This document shows, piece by piece, positions 25,402 through 32,198 of a DNA stretch of 64,000 nt. This DNA comes from Nocardioides terrae (GTDB lineage Bacteria; Actinomycetota; Actinomycetes; Propionibacteriales; Nocardioidaceae). The notes under the pieces are model-generated. The model made no database searches, was not told where the DNA came from, and saw only the letters and a program-made list of their open reading frames with translations. Both the position numbers and the translations under genes were made by a program. Within the stretch, counting starts at the first letter, position 1, and the number at the start of each line of letters is the position of its first letter. The stretch spans positions 1 to 64,000 of the forward strand of contig NZ_FOLB01000004.1 of the NCBI RefSeq assembly GCF_900112345.1, given 5' to 3'.

Positions 25402-27582
25402 ATGACTGACAACAGCGCCGTCAAGTACGACATCGACGCCGACGGCATCGTCACCCTGACCCTCGATGACCCCAGCCAGTCGGCCAACACCATGAACGAG
25501 GCCTACACCGCCTCGATGCAGGCCGCGGTCGACCGCCTCTACGACGAGGCCGACTCGGTGACCGGCGTCGTCGTCACCTCGGCGAAGAAGACCTTCTTCG
25601 CCGGCGGCGACCTCAAGGGCATGATCACCGCGACCAAGGCCGACGCCCCGCAGATCTTCGAGACGGTCGAGCGCGTCAAGGCGACCCTGCGCCGGCTCGA
25701 GACCTTCCCGAAGCCGGTCGTGGCCGCCATCAACGGCGCCGCGCTCGGCGGCGGTCTGGAGATCGCGCTGGCCACCAACCACCGCATCGCCGTCGACGGC
25801 CGCTACGAGATCGGCCTGCCCGAGGTCACCCTCGGCCTGCTGCCCGGCGGCGGTGGCGTCACCCGCACCGTCCGCATGTTCGGCATCATGACCGCGCTCA
25901 CCGACATCCTCGGCCAGGGCACCCGCTTCAAGGTCGCGGCCGCCCAGGAGAAGGGGCTCGTCGACGAGCTCGTCGCGACCCAGGACGAGCTGGTCCCCGC
26001 TGCGAAGGCGTGGATCAAGGCCAACCCCGACGAGATCCAGCAGCCGTGGGACAAGCCCGGCTACAAGATGCCGGGCGGCAAGCCGACGTCGCCGGCGCTC
26101 GCCGCGTTCCTCCCGGCCTTCCCGCCGATCCTGCGTCGCCAGCTCAAGCAGGCCGACATGCGGGCGCCGAAGGCGATCCTGGCCGCGGCCGTCGAGGGCG
26201 CCCAGGTCGACTTCGACACCGCCACGCGCATCGAGTCGCGCTACTTCGTCTCACTGGTCACCGGCCAGCAGTCGAAGAACATGATCCAGGCGTTCTTCTT
26301 CGACCTCGGCTCCATCAACGCCGGCACCCTGCGCCCCGACGGCTTCGAGACCTACCAGCCGGTCAAGGCCGTCGTGCTCGGCGCGGGCATGATGGGCGCC
26401 GGCATCGCCTACGTCCTCGCCCGTGCGGGTGTCGAGGTCGTCCTCAAGGACGTCGCGATCGAGTCGGCGGAGAAGGGGAAGGCCTACACGGCCGCCCTCA
26501 ACGAGAAGGGCGTCTCCCGCGGCAAGATCACGCAGGAGAAGGCTGACGAGATCCTCGACCGGATCACGGCCAGCACGGACCCTGCCGACGCCGCCGGCGC
26601 CGACCTGGTCGTCGAGGCCGTCTTCGAGGACGTCACGCTCAAGCAGAGGGTCTTCGGCGAGATCGCCCCCCACCTCGCGCCCGGCGCCCTGCTGTGCTCG
26701 AACACATCGACCCTGCCGATCACCGACCTGGCCAAGGGCGTCGACCGGCCGGCCGACTTCATCGGCCTGCACTTCTTCTCGCCCGTCGACAAGATGCCGC
26801 TCGTCGAGATCATCAAGGGCGCCGAGACGTCCGACGAGGCGCTGGCCAAGGCCTACGACGTCGTCCAGGCGATCAAGAAGACGCCGATCGTCGTCAACGA
26901 CTCGCGCGGCTTCTACACCTCGCGCGTCATCGGCACCCAGATCGAGGAGGGCCTCGCCCTGCTGCAGGAGGGCATGGCGCCGTACTCGCTCGAGCGCGCC
27001 GCCACCTCCGCCGGCTTCCCGGTCGGCCCGCTGCAGATCGCCGACGAGCTCAACATGGAGCTCATGGTCAAGATCGCCAAGACCACCCGCGCCGCGGCCG
27101 GTGTCGAGGAGCTCACCGTCACCGAGCAGGTCTGCGGCGCGATGATCGAGGCGGGTCGCCCGAGCAAGCTGAAGGGCGCCGGCTTCTACGAGTACGTCGA
27201 GACCGACAAGGGCCTCAAGCGCGGCACGATCTGGTCGGGGCTGTCGGAGCTCTTCCCGGTGGCCGAGCAGCAGATCCCGATCGAGGACGCGCGCGAGCGG
27301 ATGCTCTTCCGCGAGGCCATCGAGACGGCGAAGTGCTTCGAGGAGGGTGTCCTCACCTCGGCCGCCCACGCCAACATCGGCTCGATCTTCGGCATCGGCT
27401 TCCCGCCCGCCCTGGGTGGCGCCGCGCAGTTCATCACCGGCTACGAGGCCGCTGACGGCTCCATCGGGCTCGACGCCTTCATCCGGCGTGGCGACGAGCT
27501 GGCCGACGCGTACGGCGAGCAGCTGCGTCCGACGCAGTACCTCCGCGACATGGCGGCGAAGGGCGAGTCCTTCCCCGCCTGA
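25402..27582 (+). CDS. fadB: 3-hydroxyacyl-CoA dehydrogenase / enoyl-CoA hydratase fusion (FadB type)
   Basis: A 726-residue bifunctional enzyme carrying out hydration and the second oxidation of beta-oxidation. The N-terminal crotonase domain (1 to about 190) has KKTFFAGGDLKGM and NGAALGGGLEIALATNH with a catalytic Glu, and LPEVTLGLLPGGGG with the second Glu. The NAD-binding domain starts at about 325 (LGAGMMGAGIAYV) and the dimerisation domain has FFSPVDKMPLVEII and RGFYTSRV. An AAGGA site precedes the ATG at 25402. It is the last gene of the TetR-linked operon and is followed by a long hairpin. Confidence 0.95.
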   Translation: MTDNSAVKYDIDADGIVTLTLDDPSQSANTMNEAYTASMQAAVDRLYDEADSVTGVVVTSAKKTFFAGGDLKGMITATKADAPQIFETVERVKATLRRLETFPKPVVAAINGAALGGGLEIALATNHRIAVDGRYEIGLPEVTLGLLPGGGGVTRTVRMFGIMTALTDILGQGTRFKVAAAQEKGLVDELVATQDELVPAAKAWIKANPDEIQQPWDKPGYKMPGGKPTSPALAAFLPAFPPILRRQLKQADMRAPKAILAAAVEGAQVDFDTATRIESRYFVSLVTGQQSKNMIQAFFFDLGSINAGTLRPDGFETYQPVKAVVLGAGMMGAGIAYVLARAGVEVVLKDVAIESAEKGKAYTAALNEKGVSRGKITQEKADEILDRITASTDPADAAGADLVVEAVFEDVTLKQRVFGEIAPHLAPGALLCSNTSTLPITDLAKGVDRPADFIGLHFFSPVDKMPLVEIIKGAETSDEALAKAYDVVQAIKKTPIVVNDSRGFYTSRVIGTQIEEGLALLQEGMAPYSLERAATSAGFPVGPLQIADELNMELMVKIAKTTRAAAGVEELTVTEQVCGAMIEAGRPSKLKGAGFYEYVETDKGLKRGTIWSGLSELFPVAEQQIPIEDARERMLFREAIETAKCFEEGVLTSAAHANIGSIFGIGFPPALGGAAQFITGYEAADGSIGLDAFIRRGDELADAYGEQLRPTQYLRDMAAKGESFPA

Positions 27583-27592
27583 TCGACGCGCT

Positions 27593-27642
27593 GCCTTGTG
27601 AGTGTCAGCGTGACCTGAGGGTCACCCTGACACTCACAAGGC
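27593..27642 (+). terminator. Long hairpin after fadB
   Basis: Two 23-nt arms (27593-27615 and 27620-27642, GCCTTGTGAGTGTCAG... and complement) pair at 22 of 23 positions around a 4-nt loop, 10 nt after the fadB stop. It is a very strong stem for a terminator but lacks a T-run. Its size and near-perfect symmetry also suit a dispersed repeat. Confidence 0.65.
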
Positions 27643-27763
27643 GGGGGCGCGCACCGCCAGGGGCAGTAGTCCTTTCGGGCGTCGCGGCCTAGTCACACCC
27701 GCGTGGGAAGGTCAGGCCGTGCGACGGTGTCGCCGGGGGTGCTCCAGCGGGGAGGATCAGCCG

Positions 27764-28486
27764 GTGAGCGAGCAAGTCCCCTGGCCGGTCGTGGATGTGC
27801 GTGGCCTGCACGTCCGGTTCGGCGAGGTCGAGGCCGTCAACGGAGTCGACCTCGCGGCGTACGCCGGCCACAGCACCGCGCTCCTGGGGAGGAACGGCGC
27901 GGGCAAGTCGACCACCATGCGGGTGATCGCGGGCGTCGTCCCGCCGACCCAGGGCACGGTGAGCGTCGTCGGCCACGACGTCCGCACCGAGCCGCTCGAG
28001 GTCAAGCGTGCGGTCGGCTACTGCCCCGACGTCGGCGGCCTGGTGCCGCGGGCGACGCCCTGGGAGCACCTCCAGCTCTCGGCGAGGCTCCGCCGGATGG
28101 GTCCCGGCTGGGAGGAGCGGGCGCGCGACCTGCTGGAGCGCTTCGAGCTCGGAGACGTCGCGCACCGGGTCACCAGCGGCTTCTCCCACGGCATGGGCAG
28201 GCGTCTCTCGGTCGTCCTCGCGGCGTTCCACGAGCCGCACGTCCTGCTGCTCGACGAGCCCTTCGACGGTGTCGACCCGATCGGCGTGGAGGCGACCCTC
28301 GACGTCGTCCACGACGCCCGCGCACGCGGTGCCTGCGTGCTGGTCTCGACCCACCTGCGCGAGCTGGCCATCGAGGCCTGCTCCTCGGTCCTCGTCCTGC
28401 GCGGCGGCGCCCGCGTCGCGACCGTCACCGCGCACGACATGGCCGGCGAGGAGGGGGCTCGTGCCTACCGCGGCCTCCTCGACTGA
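27764..28486 (+). CDS. ABC transporter ATP-binding protein (ABC-2 type)
   Basis: A 240-residue ATPase with Walker A GRNGAGKST (about 40), signature FSHGMGRRLS (about 140) and Walker B VLLLDEPFDGVD (about 160). The YSHGM-like signature is common in ABC-2 exporters. The GTG at 27764 is chosen for the GGAGG site 9 nt before it; an in-frame GTG at 27719 is less likely. Its stop overlaps the next gene, an integral membrane protein, by 26 nt, so the two form one exporter. Substrate unknown. Confidence 0.88.
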   Translation: MSEQVPWPVVDVRGLHVRFGEVEAVNGVDLAAYAGHSTALLGRNGAGKSTTMRVIAGVVPPTQGTVSVVGHDVRTEPLEVKRAVGYCPDVGGLVPRATPWEHLQLSARLRRMGPGWEERARDLLERFELGDVAHRVTSGFSHGMGRRLSVVLAAFHEPHVLLLDEPFDGVDPIGVEATLDVVHDARARGACVLVSTHLRELAIEACSSVLVLRGGARVATVTAHDMAGEEGARAYRGLLD

Positions 28487-30008
28487 CGGCTCCCGGATCG
28501 GTCACCTCCTGCGCGAGGAGTGGTGGGCCGTCCAGGACGTCGGCCACCTGCTGCACCTGCGGGCCAGCACCGTACGCCGACGGCGCAACGCCATCGGGCT
28601 GGCGGTGTTCGTCGTCATCACCGTGGCCGCGTCCGTCGTGCCGGCCTACCTGCCCCACGCCGGTGGCAAGGGGTACGCGTTCAACCTGCTGCTGCTGATG
28701 CCGTCGGCGCTCGCGGGCTTCCAGCTGCTCGCCCTCGCCTCGGCCGTCGCCTCGGGCGGTGGCCGCGAGCTCGTGCCGCGCGACCAGCTCGTCGCCTACC
28801 CGGTCAACCCGACCACCGACCACCTCGGCGCGCTCCTGCTGGCGCCGCTCAACATCGCCTGGCTGCTGCAGTGCTGGCTGCTGCTCGGCTCCGCATCGTT
28901 CGCGCTCGGGCCACACTTCTTCCTCCCCGCCGTGATCGGCGCCTTCCTCTGGGTGCTGGCGGCGACGGCCGTCGCGCAGATCATCGCCTGGTCGATGGAG
29001 GGGCTGCGTCGGCTGCGCCACGGCATCACCGCAGTGCGGCTCCTGGGCGCCGTCGGGCTCGTCACCGCCGCCTCGCTGCAGATCACGCACCGGCTCTCCG
29101 ACGTCCTCGACGCACTGCCGACGCAGTGGCTGGTGACCGGTCTGATCGGCGGGTTCAGCTGGCGCTGGCTGCTCACGGTCGCTCTCATCGTGGGCATCTT
29201 CGTGGTCGCCGTCGTCCTGGGCGCCGTACCCGCGCACCTCACTGCGCGGCTGCAGCCGCGCGAGGAGCTCCGGGTCGAGAGCGGTCGCTACCGCGCCCGC
29301 CCGATGCCGTCCTCCGACGTCGCCATGCTGGTGCGCGTGGACCGGGCCTCGGTGTGGCGAGCGGTCCCCATGCGACGCGGCCTCGTCGTGCTGTCCGTCG
29401 GACCCGGCCTGGTCTCCCTCGCCGGCAACCTGCCCTGGAACCAGCTCACCATCCTGCCGGGCCTCGTCGCCTCCGGCGGCGCGCTGCTCTTCGGCGTCAA
29501 CGCCTGGAGCCTGGAGGGCCGTGGCGCGCTCTGGCGCGAGTCGCTGCCCGTGCAGCCGTCCGCTGTCTTCACCGCTCGCGCCTGGGTGATCCTGGAGTTC
29601 CTCGTCGTCGCCTCCGCGATCACGCTCGGGCTCGCGGTGCTGCGTGCCGGTACGCCGTCGGCCGCGGAGCTGTCGGCGGTGCTGTGCACGTGGGCCGTGG
29701 TGCTCCTTCAGGTCGTCAGCGCCGCGCTGCGCTGGTCGCTGAGGTCGCCGTACGCCGTCGACCTGCGCTCCGCCCGCGCGACCCCCGCACCGCCGCTCGC
29801 GATGGTCGGCTACTCCACGAAGCTCGCCGCCAGCACCACCGTCACCAGCCTGGTCTTCTCGGGACTCTCCCGGGTCGAGGCCTGGCCGCTGTCGGTGCTC
29901 GTGGCGGCGCCCTTCGTGGCCTGGTCGCTGCTGCGCCTGCTGAGGGCCCGCGACGGCTGGGTCGACGCACCCACCCGGGCGCGGGTGGTCATGACCGTCG
30001 CGGGCTGA
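28461..30008 (+). CDS. Polytopic membrane protein, probable ABC exporter permease
   Basis: A 515-residue protein with about ten hydrophobic segments (for example LAVFVVITVAASVVPAYL, GAFLWVLAATAVAQIIAW, LLTVALIVGIFVVAVVLGAV). It has no recognised catalytic motif. It starts at GTG 28461 with a GAGGGGG site and overlaps the upstream ATPase, which makes it the likely permease partner. Between the two halves is a basic cytoplasmic loop (residues about 270-300). The partner ATPase lacks its own membrane domain, which supports the assignment. Confidence 0.75.
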   Translation: MPTAASSTDGSRIGHLLREEWWAVQDVGHLLHLRASTVRRRRNAIGLAVFVVITVAASVVPAYLPHAGGKGYAFNLLLLMPSALAGFQLLALASAVASGGGRELVPRDQLVAYPVNPTTDHLGALLLAPLNIAWLLQCWLLLGSASFALGPHFFLPAVIGAFLWVLAATAVAQIIAWSMEGLRRLRHGITAVRLLGAVGLVTAASLQITHRLSDVLDALPTQWLVTGLIGGFSWRWLLTVALIVGIFVVAVVLGAVPAHLTARLQPREELRVESGRYRARPMPSSDVAMLVRVDRASVWRAVPMRRGLVVLSVGPGLVSLAGNLPWNQLTILPGLVASGGALLFGVNAWSLEGRGALWRESLPVQPSAVFTARAWVILEFLVVASAITLGLAVLRAGTPSAAELSAVLCTWAVVLLQVVSAALRWSLRSPYAVDLRSARATPAPPLAMVGYSTKLAASTTVTSLVFSGLSRVEAWPLSVLVAAPFVAWSLLRLLRARDGWVDAPTRARVVMTVAG

Positions 30009-30014
30009 GCAGCA

Positions 30015-30680
30015 TCAGGAGCGCTTCGGCGACCGGATGACGATCGAGCCGGCCGCCATGTCGCCCCACGTGCGCTTGCGCGGGTCCCAGAGCGGCCAGA
30101 AGAAGCCGAGCGGGACGCACAGGCAGAACAGCGTGTCGACGTAGGAGTGCATCAACCAGCGGCCGAACGCGGCCCCCGCCCCGATCGGCTGGCCGGTCGC
30201 CTCCTTGACCACCGCGATGCCGAGCCAGGACTTGCCCAGGCTCTGCGTCGTCCGGCCCTGCCGGAAGACGAGGTTCCAGATCTGGAACGCCGCGCCCAGG
30301 ATCGCGGCCAGGCCGAAGAGGGCGATGCCGATCGCCGCGGCCGCGCCGCCGACGTCGGTGGTCGTCTGGCCGAACTCGTCGGTGCTCGTGGTGCTGCCCG
30401 CCCCGAGCACGACAGCGCCGATGATCACGGGGACGAAGATCACCACGCTGCCCACCAGGGCGTCCAGCAGGTAGGCGCCGAGCCGGGCGCCCCAGGAGGC
30501 GTAGGGGACGGCCGGCGCGCCGTACTGAGCAGCGGGATGGCCGTAGGGCTGGCCGGGATGGCCGTAGGGCTGGCCGTAGGGCTGGCCGGGCTCGCCGTAC
30601 GGCTGGCCGAAGGGCTGGGCCGGGTAGCCGCCGTACGGCGTCTGCTCGTCGGGGTTCTGGTCGGGGTCGTTCGTCGACAT
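30015..30680 (-). CDS. RDD family membrane protein with Pro/Tyr/Gly-rich N-terminus
   Basis: A 221-residue protein. The first 60 residues are a low-complexity (Q)PYG(H/E)PG repeat region (MSTNDPDQNPDEQTPYGG onward). An RDD domain follows (WGARLGAYLLDALVGSVV, later RTTQSLGKSWLGIAVV) with three to four membrane segments and a conserved Arg and Asp in the first. RDD proteins are of poorly defined function; some are transporters. It is divergent from a padR gene with the operator region between them and convergent with the exporter permease, leaving only 6 nt. Confidence 0.82.
   Translation of the reverse strand: MSTNDPDQNPDEQTPYGGYPAQPFGQPYGEPGQPYGQPYGHPGQPYGHPAAQYGAPAVPYASWGARLGAYLLDALVGSVVIFVPVIIGAVVLGAGSTTSTDEFGQTTTDVGGAAAAIGIALFGLAAILGAAFQIWNLVFRQGRTTQSLGKSWLGIAVVKEATGQPIGAGAAFGRWLMHSYVDTLFCLCVPLGFFWPLWDPRKRTWGDMAAGSIVIRSPKRS
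30526..30620. repeat. In-frame tandem repeats coding PYG-rich segment
   Basis: Imperfect direct repeats of GGCCGTAGGGCTGGCC spaced 12-24 nt apart encode the QPYG / GHPG repeats of the RDD protein. All spacings are multiples of three, so length changes by slippage would keep the frame. Confidence 0.7.
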
Positions 30681-30741
30681 GGCGCGCACTCTGCCCTATC
30701 CGCGCAGGCGGGACCTGCTCTTCGACATGGGGTTGCGTTTG

Positions 30742-30772
30742 CATACTCAGTATGTGCATACTCGGTATACAC
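30742..30772. promoter_or_regulatory. Probable PadR operator (two adjacent dyads)
   Basis: Two dyads lie end to end: CATACTCAGTATG (30742-30754, 12 of 13 symmetric) and GTGCATACTCGGTATACAC (30754-30772). They share CATACTC(A/G)GTAT and end 18 nt before the padR start. Position and symmetry are those expected of an autoregulated PadR site, which could also affect the divergent RDD gene. Confidence 0.6.
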
Positions 30773-30790
30773 ACGTTGAGAGGCGGTCCC

Positions 30791-31312
30791 ATGTCGGTCA
30801 AGCACGCGCTGCTCGCGCTCCTGGAGCAGGAGCCGATGTACGGCTACCAGCTCCGGGTCGCGTTCGAGGAGCGCACGGCCGGGACCTGGCCGCTGAACAT
30901 CGGCCAGGTCTACACGACGCTGTCCCGGCTCGAGCGCGACGGACTCGTCACGGCGGGGGAGACCGACAGCGACGGTCACCAGCTCTACCGGCTCACCGCC
31001 GCCGGGCGTGCCGAGGTGACCGCCTGGTTCGGCAGCGCCGTGCCGCGCACCCAGCCGGCCCGCGACGAGCTCGCGATCAAGCTCGCGCTCGGTGTCTCGG
31101 CGCGCGACCTCGACCTGGCCGACATCATCCAGCGTCAGCGCAGCGCCACCATGAAGGCGCTGCAGGACTACAACCGGCTCAAGCGGAAGGCCACCGACCT
31201 CGGCCACGAGCTGGTCCTGGACTCGCTGATCTTCGCCGCCGAGGCCGAGATCCGCTGGCTCGACCACTGCGAGGCGCAGCTGCGTCGCACGGCCGACAGA
31301 GCTGTGAGATGA
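30791..31312 (+). CDS. PadR-family transcriptional regulator
   Basis: A 173-residue regulator with the PadR winged helix (MSVKHALLALLEQEPMYGYQ, then WPLNIGQVYTTLSRLERDGL) and a C-terminal helical domain. PadR proteins next to ABC exporters commonly repress them and respond to an antibiotic or other toxic ligand. The gene starts after a GAGAGG site and ends in an ATGA overlap with the next small gene. It heads a four-gene coupled operon with an exporter. Confidence 0.9.
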   Translation: MSVKHALLALLEQEPMYGYQLRVAFEERTAGTWPLNIGQVYTTLSRLERDGLVTAGETDSDGHQLYRLTAAGRAEVTAWFGSAVPRTQPARDELAIKLALGVSARDLDLADIIQRQRSATMKALQDYNRLKRKATDLGHELVLDSLIFAAEAEIRWLDHCEAQLRRTADRAVR

Positions 31313-31491
31313 CCGAGCGACTGGCGCCCCACGACGCCGACCGGCTGCAGCGCGCCGAGCGGCGCTGGCTCGAGCAGGCCCGCGAGCGACTGCACCAGCC
31401 GGGGCGGCGTACCCGACCCGATCCTTCCCCCGACACCCTCCCCGACACCCTCCCCGACACCCTCCCCGACACTCAGGAGACCGAGCGATGA
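31309..31491 (+). CDS. 60-residue coupled protein with PDTL repeats, unknown function
   Basis: It starts at ATG 31309 inside an ATGA overlap with padR and ends at TGA 31489-31491 inside an ATGA overlap with the next ABC ATPase, so it is almost certainly translated. The first 40 residues are a charged helix (DADRLQRAERRWLEQARERL). The rest is PDTL repeated four times, then PDTQETER, encoded by a 12-bp tandem repeat (CCCGACACCCTC) at about 31427-31474. No membrane segment, signal or known domain is seen. It may link the regulator and the transporter, or serve mainly to couple their translation. Confidence 0.75.
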   Translation: MTERLAPHDADRLQRAERRWLEQARERLHQPGRRTRPDPSPDTLPDTLPDTLPDTQETER

Positions 31492-32198
31492 ACACACCCG
31501 TGCTGCACCTGGAGGGAGTGAGCCGGATCCACGGGTCCGGCGAGCTCGCGGTCCACGCCCTGCGCGAGGTCTCGTTCGAGGCGTACGCCGGCGAGCTGGT
31601 CGCCGTCATGGGGCCGTCGGGCTCCGGGAAGTCGACGCTGCTGACCCTGGCCGGCGGGCTCGACGAGCCGACCTCGGGCCGCGTCGTCGTCGAGGGCACC
31701 GACCTGACCGCGGCCGGTGCCGGGGGCCGGGCCAGGCTGCGGCGGACCGCGATCGGCTACGTCTTCCAGGACTTCAACCTGATCCCCGCCCTGACCGCGG
31801 CGGAGAACGTCAGCCTGCCGCTCGAGCTCGACGGAGCGCCGTCGCGTGCGGCCCGTGCTGCCGCGGCGACCGCGCTGGACGAGCTCGGCATCGGCGACCT
31901 GGCCGACCGCTTCCCCGACGAGATGTCGGGCGGCCAGCAGCAGCGGGTCGCCATCGCACGGGCGATCGTCGGACAGCGGCGGCTGATCCTGGCCGACGAG
32001 CCGACCGGCGCCCTCGACTCCGTGACGGGTGAGGACATCCTGCGGCTGCTGCGCGCCCGCTGCGACGCCGGCGCCGCGGGGGTGCTGGTGACCCACGAGC
32101 CGCGGCACGCGGCCTGGGCCGACCGAGTCGTCTACCTGCGCGACGGCGTCGTCCTCGACGACGAGGACGCGGGCGAGACCGTGGGAGCACGTCGATGA
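31488..32198 (+). CDS. ABC transporter ATP-binding protein (MacB/LolD type)
   Basis: A 236-residue ATPase with Walker A GPSGSGKST (about 43), Q-loop in YVFQDFNLIPALTAAEN, signature MSGGQQQRVAIARAI (about 146) and Walker B LILADEPTGALD (about 166). This pattern is the MacB/LolD/FtsE-like group that partners FtsX-fold permeases. It overlaps both the upstream 60-residue gene and the downstream permease by 4 nt (ATGA each time). The likely role is mechanotransmission or export of peptide or lipid substrates under PadR control. Confidence 0.93.
   Translation: MNTPVLHLEGVSRIHGSGELAVHALREVSFEAYAGELVAVMGPSGSGKSTLLTLAGGLDEPTSGRVVVEGTDLTAAGAGGRARLRRTAIGYVFQDFNLIPALTAAENVSLPLELDGAPSRAARAAAATALDELGIGDLADRFPDEMSGGQQQRVAIARAIVGQRRLILADEPTGALDSVTGEDILRLLRARCDAGAAGVLVTHEPRHAAWADRVVYLRDGVVLDDEDAGETVGARR

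Noticed and set aside
31427..31474. 12-bp tandem repeat as a non-coding minisatellite
   Set aside because: It lies in a frame that overlaps its neighbours by ATGA at both ends, so it is better explained as coding.
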